Notes: generated by a model not told the origin, from the letters alone. DNA of 64,000 nt from FEN-1350 sp964643355 (GCA_964643355.1 CAZXPW010000006.1:1-64000); one strand, 5' to 3'; positions 17,098 through 28,200 are shown, numbered from the stretch's first letter. Program-made: numbers and translations.

Positions 17098-20021
17098 TGG
17101 TCATCCTTTCCATTTCCTGTTCCATTCTTTTTGGGTATTTCCGCGTCGCCGATCAAGATCAGCGCCGCCGATGGGCTCTTCAGCGGCGTTCGCTCGCCGG
17201 CATTCAGACGGATACTTCGAAACTCATTGCCCGTCAATAGATCGATCGCGCGCAAATACATCGGCACACGGGTCGTCAGCGTCAATCCTTCCGGCAGAAT
17301 GCCAACGGGGACACAGACGATTCGATTGTCGCTGATATTGCAGGCCATCGTCAGGCAGCCCTCGGCGCCGACGGGCGAATCCGAATGCCGGCCTTCGAAG
17401 CTTTTGCCGTTGGGCAAGTCCGGCGGCAGAATCTTTGCCAGATACCCGTGATATCGGATGGCGGGCGTGTTTTCAAAGCGCGTTTTGCCGAAGACACCGG
17501 CCTGACTATGGAAAACATACATGGGTAATTGCGACGCATAAGCATAGGCCGCGGCCAGAACAAGCTTGACCGGATCGGATTCTGAAGCAACTGACGAACC
17601 GGGCCCGATGGGTTCGTTGCTGCTGACCGGCGGACAGCCCGGTACCTGGGCCAGGCGGCGGCAGTCGATGACCGGCCGCCAGCCGTTGTCGGCGGAACGA
17701 TCGCGGCTGAAGTGCCAGGTTGCGATATCGGCGGCACTGTCGCGATAAAGGGTTTCGAACGATCCTTCGTGGTTTGATGTGATGGCAATGGGGACCTCGG
17801 TCCGCTCGGCCAGGTATCGTGCAAATTCACGAAGATCGGCCATTCCCTGGTCGCCGGGAAAACCATTTTGCCAGCCCTCGTTGGCGACTTCCAGCAGAAT
17901 AATCTTGTGTTCCCGACCCGCCACGACATCCTTCAACATCCGCCGCATGTGATCGATGCGGTCGGCCTTACGCGGCATCAGTTGCGCATCGGCGAAGATG
18001 GTGATCTGCGTGCGCAACCCAAAGCGATCGTACGACAGATCGATCAGCCCGGCCAGGGATTGCCAATAGTCGGGCCATGCTTTGACCGTTTTGCCTTCGC
18101 GGCTGGTGAACGCGATCGGCGCAATCTCTAATCCGTCCCATGCCGCAAACCATCCGACCATCGATAGAATGCGCGTATAGTTGAATCCCTGCTGCGACAG
18201 AAACGCCAAATCGCTCTCCAGTCGGGGCCGGTCGTTGTGATACCGCCACAACGCCGTGAAGTACGACACGCCCAGTCCCAGAAACGGCCCATGGTCATCG
18301 ACCAGCGAATGATCGACGACGCGGACACGGCCGGAGCGGACCGACGGACCGGAATTCGCTAAGGATTCGAAGGCGGAGCGGTTTTCAGATACGGGATCCG
18401 AAATGACTTCGACGGTCTTTTCCGCTCGCGCGCCGCGGCCGGCGCCATCCCAGACCACCAGGGTAACGCGATACTTGCCGGGTTTCTCAAAGGTATGCGT
18501 TGGATCCGCGGATACTTCGGGAACGCCGTGGTTGAAATCCCACAGTCGCTCGACAATATCGCCTTTTTCCGCTGTCGAGACACATTCGAACCGCGCCGCA
18601 ACTCCGGCTCGCACCGTCGATGGCAACCGGAAATCGGCTTTTGGCGGCGCATTGGAAAACCCTTCGGTCGGTGGGAAAGCGGCGGCTTTGTCCTCGAAGG
18701 AGCAGTCCTTGAACTCGATTGTTCTGTCCGCAGAAAAGCCAACCTGCGAACCGTGCGCATTTTCCTTGAAGACACAGCGGAGGAACGACATCGCATCCAC
18801 TTTTTGGCCGCAAGATTGTACGCCGAGGCCGCCATTGTCTCTGAAGATACAGTCTTCGAAAACGATTTCGCGGCTATCACCGTTGAAGCGAAACCCATGA
18901 CCGGAATCGCCTGGGTAGACGGCCTTTGCGTCGCCTCGGATCGTCTTCTCGAAGGTACAGCGATACAAATAGTGCCGGGCGATTCCGCCGGTCTCGCCCT
19001 GAAACTGAGCGCCCCACTGGCTGCACTCTTTTACTGTATTGTAGCCCCAGAACACATTGTTCTTGACTGGCTTGTTGGAAACCGACAATCCGATCGAGTT
19101 GCCGCGTTCGATCGTATTGTCGGTTACGACGCAATCGCGGGCGATGATCTCAATGCCAATGTACTTGTGCGAGCCGTCGCGGGCGCCGATCACATTGCGC
19201 CGCACGGCCGTACGATCGCTGCTATCGACGCTAAGCCAGTGGCCGATGGCGTTGTCTTCGATCAGCGACCGCGGACAGCCGCCCCAGATCTCAATACCCA
19301 ACCCTTCGCCGCCGGAACCGGAGACGGTGTTGTTGCGGATGATCAGCTCGGGCGAATGATCACCGAAGATACCGCCCCGGCCGGTATCGCGGATGATATT
19401 GCGTTCCACGCGGTTGCGAACGCTGCCCCAGGCCATCCGGATTCCGCCGCCGAACTCGGCGCCGAGGCCGATCCGTTCGATCAGGCAATCGTAGATGATA
19501 CTGTCGGTGACGCCCCGTTCCATCGTCGGATTGTGGCCGGAAAAGATGATCGCATGAACAAAGTTGGACTTGCCCTTGGCCAGATCACGGATGGTTAAAT
19601 GATGGAGATTCAACCGCCGCGAATTGCCCACCCGGATGCCATCCTGTCCCAGCGGGCGATTGCGCCCATCCAGTGTCAATTCGCTGATCGTCACATCTTC
19701 GCAATTGTTGATGAGGATGAACGGATCCGGTCTCTCACCCGAATAAACCAATATCGTCTTGTCCTGTCCCGCCCCGATCAACTGAACCCCGGACTTCATC
19801 CGCACCGATTCGCGAAGGTCATAAGTCCCGGCCGGAAGTCGAATCGTATCGCCGGGCCGGCATTGCTCAATCGCCTTGTTGATCGCGGCGGAACTCATGG
19901 AATCCGGTCGATCAAACAAGGATGATTGATTCGCGCCGTCGCTGATATTCAGGCAGGCAAAAAGACAGATCAGCAACAGCCGGCACTTTCGCATTTCCGA
20001 TATTTTCTTCGGGATATCCAT
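17094..20021 (-). CDS. Secreted three-domain protein: parallel beta-helix + PKD + TIM-barrel glycosidase-like
   Basis: 975 residues. Leader MRKCRLLLICLFACLNIS (start 20021, or ATG at 19994). Residues about 35-450 form a right-handed parallel beta-helix with pectate-lyase-style rungs: PGDTIRLPAGTYDL, GVQLIGAGQDKTILV, DVTISELTLDGRNR, NRVERNIIRDTGRGG. Residues about 465-550 are a PKD domain (VERLWDFNHG, PTHTFEKPGKYRVTLVVWDG). Residues about 570-975 form a TIM barrel (FLGLGVSYFTALW, NYTRILSMVGWF, HKIILLEVANEGWQN, whose NEGWQ glutamate fits a clan GH-A acid). The C-terminal part mentions no known module. Helix plus barrel in one chain would pair a lyase or esterase-like fold with a hydrolase. It is in the middle of the operon, 12 bp after the preceding gene. 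Confidence 0.8.
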   Translation of the reverse strand: MDIPKKISEMRKCRLLLICLFACLNISDGANQSSLFDRPDSMSSAAINKAIEQCRPGDTIRLPAGTYDLRESVRMKSGVQLIGAGQDKTILVYSGERPDPFILINNCEDVTISELTLDGRNRPLGQDGIRVGNSRRLNLHHLTIRDLAKGKSNFVHAIIFSGHNPTMERGVTDSIIYDCLIERIGLGAEFGGGIRMAWGSVRNRVERNIIRDTGRGGIFGDHSPELIIRNNTVSGSGGEGLGIEIWGGCPRSLIEDNAIGHWLSVDSSDRTAVRRNVIGARDGSHKYIGIEIIARDCVVTDNTIERGNSIGLSVSNKPVKNNVFWGYNTVKECSQWGAQFQGETGGIARHYLYRCTFEKTIRGDAKAVYPGDSGHGFRFNGDSREIVFEDCIFRDNGGLGVQSCGQKVDAMSFLRCVFKENAHGSQVGFSADRTIEFKDCSFEDKAAAFPPTEGFSNAPPKADFRLPSTVRAGVAARFECVSTAEKGDIVERLWDFNHGVPEVSADPTHTFEKPGKYRVTLVVWDGAGRGARAEKTVEVISDPVSENRSAFESLANSGPSVRSGRVRVVDHSLVDDHGPFLGLGVSYFTALWRYHNDRPRLESDLAFLSQQGFNYTRILSMVGWFAAWDGLEIAPIAFTSREGKTVKAWPDYWQSLAGLIDLSYDRFGLRTQITIFADAQLMPRKADRIDHMRRMLKDVVAGREHKIILLEVANEGWQNGFPGDQGMADLREFARYLAERTEVPIAITSNHEGSFETLYRDSAADIATWHFSRDRSADNGWRPVIDCRRLAQVPGCPPVSSNEPIGPGSSVASESDPVKLVLAAAYAYASQLPMYVFHSQAGVFGKTRFENTPAIRYHGYLAKILPPDLPNGKSFEGRHSDSPVGAEGCLTMACNISDNRIVCVPVGILPEGLTLTTRVPMYLRAIDLLTGNEFRSIRLNAGERTPLKSPSAALILIGDAEIPKKNGTGNGKDDQ

Positions 20022-20033
20022 TGGGTCATTCCG

Positions 20034-21059
20034 TCAAGGATTCGATTTCGGCGCAAAGGCCTTCCGTAGTGCATCATATTGGTTGTGGCTGATGGAAATC
20101 ATCGAGCCGTGGCGGGCCTTGGGCATGACGCTGTATTTGTCCCAATCCGGTCGCTGGTTTCCGGCCGGCTGAAACCACGGACCCTCGAGCGAGGCGGACA
20201 CGGAAAGGCCGTAGGCGACGCCCGGATACTGTTCATAATAGAGATACCACGCCTTGCCATCCGGCGAGGGGATCAGCGTCGGCGCCTCTCGAAAATTCGG
20301 ACTGATCGGCGCACCCGGCTGCGAATACGGACCCAGTAAAGCAGGCGCACTGCAAATGCGGATCGTCTTACCCGTCGGCCAATCGAGCGATGGATACCGT
20401 TCATCTTTGACGATCGCGTAATACCGATCGCCGACGCGCCGCACGATCGTGTCAATCGTGGCCATATCCCACGGGAACAATTTCCGCGGCGGATCGGAGA
20501 AGGTCTTCAGGTCCTTTGAAGTTGCGTAGAGCGTCCGCTGGCCGGCCCAGTACGGCTCGGGCAGATTCGTCGGCCCCAAGTCGTGCGTCGTGTGCCAGGT
20601 CAGCAGGTATTGCAGGGTTGCAGCGTCATAAAAAATCTTTGGCGCCCCGATCCTCGGCATCGCCTTGGGGTAATCGGGCACACGCGTCAGATCCGGTCGA
20701 TAGTCGGAATATTTCGTCCACGCAATCAGATCGTCGCTGACCCAGAAGTTGATATCCGGCCGGTTGTCGCCGCGATTGCCGACAAGATAATACCGCCCGT
20801 CGTGGCCCTTGCAGATGTCGGCATGACCGCGATAATCCTCGAAGATCCGCTTGCCTCCATTGAGTAATTCCCAGTGCAGGCCGTCCACGCTGACGCTGTA
20901 ATACAACCGCCAGTAGTCGTCGGCCATCATGTGGGCAAACAGATACGCCTCATGGACCGGCTTTTCTGCGCCCTTAACCTGCCCCGGCGGATCGGGCATC
21001 TGTGCCAGAACCGTTGATGTGATGCAAAATCCCAGAATTATCATCCAACAATTGAACAT
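20034..21059 (-). CDS. GH43-like beta-propeller glycosidase
   Basis: 341 residues with signal peptide (cleavage near VLAQM). Repeated blade motifs appear: EAYLFAHMMADDYWRLYYSV, GRYYLVGNRGDN, APKIFYDAATLQYLLTWH, GDRYYAIVKDE and FREAPTLIPSPDGKAWYLYY. The REAPTLI segment carries a glutamate in the position of the GH43 acid, but I cannot place the catalytic base with confidence, so the assignment is to the GH43/GH117-type propeller group rather than to a subfamily. GGAG lies 6 nt before the ATG at 21059. It sits between the SASA esterase (14 bp) and the beta-helix gene (12 bp). Confidence 0.78.
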   Translation of the reverse strand: MFNCWMIILGFCITSTVLAQMPDPPGQVKGAEKPVHEAYLFAHMMADDYWRLYYSVSVDGLHWELLNGGKRIFEDYRGHADICKGHDGRYYLVGNRGDNRPDINFWVSDDLIAWTKYSDYRPDLTRVPDYPKAMPRIGAPKIFYDAATLQYLLTWHTTHDLGPTNLPEPYWAGQRTLYATSKDLKTFSDPPRKLFPWDMATIDTIVRRVGDRYYAIVKDERYPSLDWPTGKTIRICSAPALLGPYSQPGAPISPNFREAPTLIPSPDGKAWYLYYEQYPGVAYGLSVSASLEGPWFQPAGNQRPDWDKYSVMPKARHGSMISISHNQYDALRKAFAPKSNP

Positions 21060-21073
21060 CTCAATCTCCAGGA

Positions 21074-23698
21074 TTAACGGTTTCTCTCGTTTGGTGTCGC
21101 CGAGGACTGGCGGGTCACGATCGGAACATAGCCAACTTCCAATCCTTTTGGCGGCGTGACGATCAGAGCTGCATCAAGCGTGGCCAGCGTTCCCATCTTC
21201 GGCGGGGGCATGTACTCCTTGTCCATCGTCCAGTTCCGATGAATCTTTTCGACAACGGCTTGCAGGCGATTTTTTTCCGCCTCGCTCAAATCAGCATCCT
21301 GAAGCGACGGCTGATCGATGAACCGGTACCACCAATAGGTCACAATGCTGCCATCGGACAATGTAGTCTGAAACGGTCCGGCTTTTGGTCCCGGTCTTGT
21401 CCAGCAACTCTGGCCGCCTTCGGGGGAGGCATAGGATTGATTCGTCTGGGCAGGACGGAAACTTGCTTGTTTCAGTCCCGTTTCGGCCGGAACCTGATCG
21501 GTGGTAATCGCTCGCATCTCCTTGCCCTCTTGGCGACAATATTCCGGAAATGCGCCGCGCCGCATCCCGCCAACCCACGGCTCAAGGACCGACTCTTTCC
21601 ATTGCAGGCCAAAGGTGGTCTGGTCGAAGCTGGCTGTCTGGACCCAGTTTTCACAGCCCCGGATCGGCAAATTCTCCCGACCCTGGCGAAGCGATAACGG
21701 CCGTGCTTTGCACGGCGGCGTAATCGCGGCGATTTCGTCAAACTTGCCCGACGGCGCATCGGCTCCCGCCAGCCAGGCCTCGACGGAGCGATACAAAGCG
21801 TCCTTCGAGTAGTGCGTCAAGTTATGAATCAGAATCGTACGACCCTGTTCATCCGCCGGGAACTGCAGCCGCGGAATCCGGGTAAATACGGTTCCCGACG
21901 AATCTTGCCCGACCAGCTGCGGTACAGTGTTGACCTCGATGGCACCGCCTGTAACCAGGCCGGGTCGGGCGTCGAGTCCCCGTCCCACGGCCGGAGGATG
22001 TCGCCGCGAAATCCGGCTCCAGGTCACAGGCGTATAGAAGGCCACAGGCCCCTTGAAATTGGCGGCGTTGATGAACATCGTCCACGACTGATTTCCGGTC
22101 GTGACCGGTAATCCGGCCGTTGTGGTCTTGGCCTCCGTCAGCGGCAGTACCATCCACGCATAGCCGAACATCTCGCCGCAGGTCCCCTCGCGAAAAGTCA
22201 GGCCGTCCGGCGGCACCAGCAGCCACGGACTGATCTGCGCGATGCCCATCTCGTCGGCCTTCAGGGCCGTGGTGTCACCGAATCCCCACCCGGGCAAGGA
22301 GATTTCATGGTTATATCCATTGGCGGTCCCGTTCATGCGGAATTTGGCCGTCGTGGACCCAAAGCGCGTGCTCGCCCAGAAGCCCAGCCCGCCCTCGATC
22401 GTCTGAAAGACATCTCGATAGCTCGGTCCGCGCTCGGGCCAGTTGTCGCGCGCCACGGTTCCCGTCGGCAACAGCGGATAGTCGATCTTGCGGTTTTCCG
22501 GAACGATCCAGATCGAAGCCAGTCCGATCTGAAAATCGCGCAGCGGCTTTTCCACCAACGGCCAGGCCGTGGAGTACAGACTGATCCCGTACCCGTATTC
22601 CTCCGGCGGGGCCGGCACATCCATGCTCACATACCCCGACAATCCCTGCGAGACAAGCCGCGGATTGCGTACAGGTGCCGTTGGCGAATCGGATTTGGCA
22701 AGAAGCTTTTTCATCCCTTCGCCCAAGGCGTTTCCAACCAGGAAATAGGTTTCGGCATTTCCAAACTCATGATGGCCGTGGCCGGGGTTGGGGGATTCCT
22801 CCGGCGAGCGGACAAAGTCATGCGTCTCGACGAAAAGGACCGTACGATCAAATTCCGGCCGGGCCGCCGCAGCGGCCTGGGCCTTGCGAATCCCGATCCA
22901 CTGTGCCTCCGTCGGATGTACCCACGGCCCGGTCAGTTCCCCAATCACAACCGGCAATCGGGGAACATTCAGATCTCTCCGCACATCCTGGATAAGATAG
23001 ACCAGATTTTGCTCGTATTCGGGAACGGCATTCTTCGGGTCGCAGCCGTCGTTCCAGCCATGATACCAGACGAAACCCGCCAGTTCATATCCGCCTCCAT
23101 CGTATCCGGGAAATTCAGTCTTGAGATTCGCGAGGGCCTCCCGAATATCCGACAGCATCTTCGTATAGTAGGGACCGACGCTGCCGCCTGAACTCGGCGG
23201 CCGGAAGTCCTGATACAAACTCTTGCCGCCCCAAGCCGTCTTGATGAGCAGCACCTGGTTGTCGAAGGTGTCGCCTATAACATGGCCAAACTGCAGCTCG
23301 GATCCAAAGTGATGTTTCCCATCGTATACGGCGAATCCCATTGTCAGAGGCCCGGCCTTAACCGGTCCGTTCTCCGGTTTGTAGCGGACCCATACATCCC
23401 CCCTGACCGTCCACCGTCCCTGATCATCTTTGAGATGCCGGAACAGGTCGGCTTTTGATGGATCGCGCATCAGAACACTCAGTGTGCCCTTGCCATCGTT
23501 GTAATCCTTGCCATCCAAGTCCGCGACGGCCTGACCTTCCATGTTGGATTGGCCCGCGAGAATGAAGACTTTCACCGGGCTTTTGCCCGCCTGCTTCATC
23601 GGATTGTCTGAAGCGGCTTGAAGGGCAAACGCCGATTGCCCGAGAAAAGCCAGAGCCAGAACCGCAATTACATTCGTATCAGCCGTATTCTTTCTCAT
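21074..23698 (-). CDS. SASA-family carbohydrate esterase with a large uncharacterised C-terminal region
   Basis: 874 residues. Leader MRKNTADTNVIAVLALAFLG. Residues about 40-325 are a SASA (sialate O-acetylesterase-like) SGNH fold: nucleophile Ser in VFILAGQSNMEGQ (about residue 51), TAWGGKSL, GFVWYHGWNDG and GHGHHEFGNAETY with the likely catalytic His. SASA enzymes remove acetyl groups from plant glycans such as xylan or pectin. Residues about 340-874 contain beta-rich sequence (GYVSMDVPAPPEEYGYGISL, FWASTRFGSTTAKFRMNG, SWTMFINAANFKGPVAF) that I do not recognise; its cysteines and the late helix-rich stretch suggest one or two further domains. The start at 23698 is preferred because GGAG is 8 nt away; an ATG two codons upstream is closer than usual. 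Confidence 0.82.
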   Translation of the reverse strand: MRKNTADTNVIAVLALAFLGQSAFALQAASDNPMKQAGKSPVKVFILAGQSNMEGQAVADLDGKDYNDGKGTLSVLMRDPSKADLFRHLKDDQGRWTVRGDVWVRYKPENGPVKAGPLTMGFAVYDGKHHFGSELQFGHVIGDTFDNQVLLIKTAWGGKSLYQDFRPPSSGGSVGPYYTKMLSDIREALANLKTEFPGYDGGGYELAGFVWYHGWNDGCDPKNAVPEYEQNLVYLIQDVRRDLNVPRLPVVIGELTGPWVHPTEAQWIGIRKAQAAAAARPEFDRTVLFVETHDFVRSPEESPNPGHGHHEFGNAETYFLVGNALGEGMKKLLAKSDSPTAPVRNPRLVSQGLSGYVSMDVPAPPEEYGYGISLYSTAWPLVEKPLRDFQIGLASIWIVPENRKIDYPLLPTGTVARDNWPERGPSYRDVFQTIEGGLGFWASTRFGSTTAKFRMNGTANGYNHEISLPGWGFGDTTALKADEMGIAQISPWLLVPPDGLTFREGTCGEMFGYAWMVLPLTEAKTTTAGLPVTTGNQSWTMFINAANFKGPVAFYTPVTWSRISRRHPPAVGRGLDARPGLVTGGAIEVNTVPQLVGQDSSGTVFTRIPRLQFPADEQGRTILIHNLTHYSKDALYRSVEAWLAGADAPSGKFDEIAAITPPCKARPLSLRQGRENLPIRGCENWVQTASFDQTTFGLQWKESVLEPWVGGMRRGAFPEYCRQEGKEMRAITTDQVPAETGLKQASFRPAQTNQSYASPEGGQSCWTRPGPKAGPFQTTLSDGSIVTYWWYRFIDQPSLQDADLSEAEKNRLQAVVEKIHRNWTMDKEYMPPPKMGTLATLDAALIVTPPKGLEVGYVPIVTRQSSATPNERNR

Positions 23699-23780
23699 TT
23701 CCATATCTCCTTCAGGATTTGGTTTGTAAATCCATCCAACCTGTTCGACCTCCTCTTGCGATCGTATGATCCCCGCCGCC

Positions 23781-25223
23781 TCAAGGTTCGATTCGAATGA
23801 TCGCCCTTCGATAGGAAACCAGACGGGGCGTGCCGCTGTCCTGAACCTGCAGGATGATATGAATCGTCGCGGGCTTGGGGGTTTTGGGGCCGAATTCGGG
23901 CACGATAAGACTTGTGTTTGCGCCGAGACGACGGCTCAATTGAATCTTGCCATCGAAGGTCCCCGCCTCCGGATAGACGAACCATGTTATGCCGACGGCA
24001 TGGTCATCCGGATCGTTCGATCCGGCCGCCGACAGTGTCACCGTCTGGCCGGGTTTGGCCGATACCTCAAGCACTCGTTTGGTTCTGTCTCCGTTGAGCA
24101 CGGCAATCGGATTGTGATTGGCCTTGTCAAACGCGTCGGCGACGCACCAGTCCATCCTCGTGGCAAAGTCGTATTGAAAATGCTCGCGCCAGCGCCAGAT
24201 CGTCGCCGGATCCGTGCATTCGGTCTTGCCGTTGTCGGCGGTCACCGTATCCCGGCTGAACTGGTTGTTGGTCCAGATCTTCCGCGTCTCGCCGTAGGGC
24301 TGATACAGCGCATACCGCCCTCCCCAGCCGCCGTAGTCGGGACTGATCGCCCAGCCCAGGCCATTGCGGATCAATCCCAGAAACGACGGCGTATCGCCTT
24401 CCATGATATACGCCAGTTTCGGATAGAGCGCCCCCAGCGGGCCGTGATTGACAATCACATTCGCCTCCAGCCAGGGATTGTCCACCAGTTCGAACTTGTG
24501 CATCGGCCCGTTTTTATAATGACGATCGCCGCTGATTCCGGTCCAGGTCGCCCGCCAGTATTCCATCCAGTCGGTCGCGCTGGGACTGACGATGTAGAAC
24601 AGATCCGGAAACTCGCGCCGCAGCCAGACGCCCGAATCATCCTGATCGGAAATGGTATAGACCCGCAGCTTGGCGACGAGTTTCTTGATCTCCTCGGCCG
24701 ATCGTTCCCGGCGGGCGTCGAACAAGGCCTGCGCCAGCGTGTTGGCCCCGCCCCAGACGCTCACCCAGAGCGGACGCGGATCATCCCTGTCGGTGGCGGC
24801 CAGCAGTCGTTTCGATCCCTCCGTGGTTTTTCCTTCGCCGACGGCGGCCATGCCGTATTCGGTCTGTCCGGTCCTGACGACGGCCAGTAGTCCTTCCTTT
24901 GTTGGATAATCCGGAGCGTGTTTGGATAGATTTTCGCGGACCTGGCCGAACGCTTCGATCTGGCGGCGGATCAGGTCTTCCCGGGTGTTTTTGCGCAGCC
25001 AGGTCGAAGTCGTCGCGACAAGGCCTTCGATGTCGAACTCGTTGGAATAGACCAGCAGCCGCACCATCGACTCTTCGTCGTCCGGCTCGTTGGAGATATC
25101 CGTCAGCACCAGCAGCCGCGGCTTGGGATCTTCGATCCACCCGGAACTGGCCGCCTCCGCTGCCAATGCCCGTATTCCCGAAGCAAAAATGAGCCCGAAA
25201 ATCAGTCGCTGTTTCCATCGCAT
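23781..25223 (-). CDS. DUF1593 / Sde182-like protein with nucleoside-hydrolase-type fold
   Basis: 480 residues with signal peptide (MRWKQRLIFGLIFASGIRAL). PRLLVLTDISNEPDDEESMV is the metal-binding aspartate cluster typical of the nucleoside-hydrolase-like DUF1593 family, and WVSVWGGANTLAQAL and KLRVYTISDQDDSG are further hallmarks. The C-terminal about 110 residues form a cadherin/Ig-like sandwich (GQTVTLSAAGSNDPDDHAVG). Members are secreted by polysaccharide degraders (named after a Saccharophagus cellulose-binding protein) and the reaction on glycans is not settled. GGAG lies 8 nt before the ATG at 25223. Confidence 0.87.
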   Translation of the reverse strand: MRWKQRLIFGLIFASGIRALAAEAASSGWIEDPKPRLLVLTDISNEPDDEESMVRLLVYSNEFDIEGLVATTSTWLRKNTREDLIRRQIEAFGQVRENLSKHAPDYPTKEGLLAVVRTGQTEYGMAAVGEGKTTEGSKRLLAATDRDDPRPLWVSVWGGANTLAQALFDARRERSAEEIKKLVAKLRVYTISDQDDSGVWLRREFPDLFYIVSPSATDWMEYWRATWTGISGDRHYKNGPMHKFELVDNPWLEANVIVNHGPLGALYPKLAYIMEGDTPSFLGLIRNGLGWAISPDYGGWGGRYALYQPYGETRKIWTNNQFSRDTVTADNGKTECTDPATIWRWREHFQYDFATRMDWCVADAFDKANHNPIAVLNGDRTKRVLEVSAKPGQTVTLSAAGSNDPDDHAVGITWFVYPEAGTFDGKIQLSRRLGANTSLIVPEFGPKTPKPATIHIILQVQDSGTPRLVSYRRAIIRIEP

Positions 25224-25255
25224 CGTCGTCACTCCGACCGCTTGTCCCGGTCTTT

Positions 25256-28200
25256 TTAATTCTCCGCGGACCTGCACCCCTCGAACACATACAGATACAA
25301 TCCTCCCGGCGGAAGGCCCTTGGCGCCGCCGCCGGTGGCCGCGTTGATCGCGAAATTCCGATTGAACGCCAATACGGGTATATCCGTTGACACAATAGCC
25401 ACTTTATCCGATTCAAAGTTATTGTCGCGCGGATCGGCGGGCGTTCCGTCGGGTTTGGCCAGCTTGTGCAGCGTGATCTTTTTGGCGGAGGCAAACGGCA
25501 ACCGAATCGTTACCGGCGTGTAGCCGTCGCCCAAGTCGGCGCCGCTGTGCCTGCCGTCGAGCTTGCGCGACAGAACAATCACGGAATAGTTCCCCGCCGA
25601 ATCCTTCATCGCGTACGCCCCGACCAGCGGCCAATCCTTGCCCTTCAGCGAAAGCGTCGGTCCCGATTCGACGGTCGCCTCGATCATACGATCGCCTTTG
25701 GCGTACCGGTTCCTCATCTTCAGCGCAAGCCATCCGGCGTGTACCCGAAAACCGCCGGCCTCGGGCATCGTGTGGCTCGACCAGCCATAGCCGCTGCCGT
25801 AGCCGAGATAACACTGGTGTTGATAGCCGACCGCGGACGAATGCAGCCAGGCATCCATCGCCGCCACCGCCATCGCCTCCGACTTGCCATAGAGTTCGCT
25901 GGTCAGGTTCGTCAGATCACGGTGATCGTATCCGGAGGGCCCGCCCTCATAGGCCAGGAGCCGGTAATCGGCCTTGCCCTGGGAGTTCAACGCGTCGCGT
26001 GACTTGGCCGCTCCGTCCACGGTGTCCTTGGCGGTCTCGTTCATCCAGAATCCCAACAGCGTCTTCTGCACGCCGTCATCGGTGAAGGTTTTTTCGGCCG
26101 CATCCCCGGTTTCCCACTTGGGTCCGACATAGTTGGCATGGCCCAGGTAGCTCGCCCCCGCTCCCTGAGCCATCGCCACTTCGCCATAGCCCCACTGCAG
26201 GTCCGTCGAGTAGTTGGCCCCCAGGGCCCATTTGATCTTCTCGCCCAGCTTCAGGGACTTCCACTCCGGCATCTTCATCACCGTCTCGTCGATAATGAAC
26301 CGAGCGAACAACCCGTATTCCTTGCCGCCCTGCATGACCGCACCCGTCCAGCCGAATCCGTCCCACTGCGGCAAGGCCTTGTTGTGCCAGGTCTCGTTGC
26401 CGATCTCGATGACGATCTCGCGAAACTCCTCGGTCCAGGGCTTGCCGGTGCGACCCCGCTGGAGATACCGCTTGTACGCATAGGGCTTGGACTTGGGCGA
26501 GTCCGTTGTCGGATCATACGGAACGCCGAGGAACTCAACCATCGCCTTCCATTCTTCCGGGAAAAAGTCCGGGCTGACCGTCAGCATGGGGACCATCCGC
26601 GTTTCGGGGCTGTTGCCGGTCCGCAGGGCATACTCCATCTGCACGGGCAGGGTCATGTGGATCGACTGGTTGACGGCCGTGTACCAATCGGCCGTATAGG
26701 TACTGTCGCCATAGAGTTCGGTATTGGCCTCCATCGAAATGTCGCCGAAGCCCATGCCGTACAACCGCAGACAGCCCTTTTTGCCCGATGCCGGCATGCT
26801 CGCCAGGATCTCGTCGAACGCAAATTTCACCGGGACATTCGGCCCGGTATGATCGTCGTCCACGCGATAGAGGATAAAGTTATCGACATACAACTTGCCC
26901 GGCCCGGTGAACACCAGCCCCGGCCCCGAATGCCCGCCCTTCGTCGGATACTCGGCCGGCGAAGTGAACTCATAGCTGAATTTCTTCCACTGCGTTCCCG
27001 TCGTCCACGGGATCTTAGCATTCAACTCCGCATAACAGCCGTTGAGCACAAAGAAAACACGGCCATCATCGCCGAGTTTGCCATCCTGCCGCAGCCACAC
27101 CTCCGTTCGATACTTCGTGTTGGGGTGAAGCTGGCTGTACCATTTATCTTCGCCGGTATAGCCCTGCCACGGGTAGAAGACCACCGGCCTGGCCGAGCCG
27201 CCGGACTTGGCCGCAACCGTCGAGGTGATCTCCAGACATCGCTGCCCACGGTCAACAAACTCCTGCGGCACCGGCGCCGGATGCGGCACGGTCCGGCAGG
27301 TCCAGCCGTCACGCGAAAAGGCGTGCGACTTGGCGCTGCCGCTGTTGGCCGTTCGGACACGGAAATGCGAAGCGGTAGCCGGCATCTCATCGGTCCGGAT
27401 ATAAATGAATGCGTGATCGCCGGGTCTGATTTCGATTTTCCGATCCAGATAGATCCGTTCCTGCTGTTGGGCAGCCGGAACATCCGATCGCAGTACCTTG
27501 TAATACGCCACATCCGGCGAGGCGCTGGCCGTCCAAGTCAGCGTTACTGAGCCGTTGTTGGCCGTCGTCTTGACATTCGTCGGCGGCTGGGGCGCATCCT
27601 TGTTGGCGTCGCTGCGGATATCGGCCGGGGCATTGAACCGAAACAAGCGGCTGTCGGCTCGCCCGGCGGCGTCTTTGACCTGGAGGGTGACCGAAAGATC
27701 CTTCGGCGCGGCCGTGACGGTCCCGGAAAGAATCCCGCTTGCGGAGTCCAGCGTAACGCCCTCGGGCAAGGCCCCGGCGATGATGCTGAACTGGTACGGG
27801 TTGACCCCGCCGACGGCCGACACGCTGGTCCAGTATCCCGCCCCGGCAACGGCGTTGGGAAGATTGCCCCCGTTGCCGACCAACTTGGGTCCGCCCGCGG
27901 ATTTCGCCGACGGCGTCGCCGAGACTTCATTGGACGGGGGCGATTCGTTGCCCGACGCGTCCACCGCCTTGATCACATACCAGCCCGTTTCGCCGTCGCC
28001 GGCATAATAGCACGGGTCCGTGAATGAGGTGTTGTACCGAATCTCGCCACCGCCGAAACCTGTCGAGCCGTATTTCGTGGCAACCCATCCGCCCATCGGC
28101 CGCCGTGCGTCGGGCATGGGTACCTTCGCCTCGCCCAAGTCGATCACATGGTGCGCTCTGCTGACATCCAGTTTGCTGCCCGGATCAAACGGCAGGGGCT

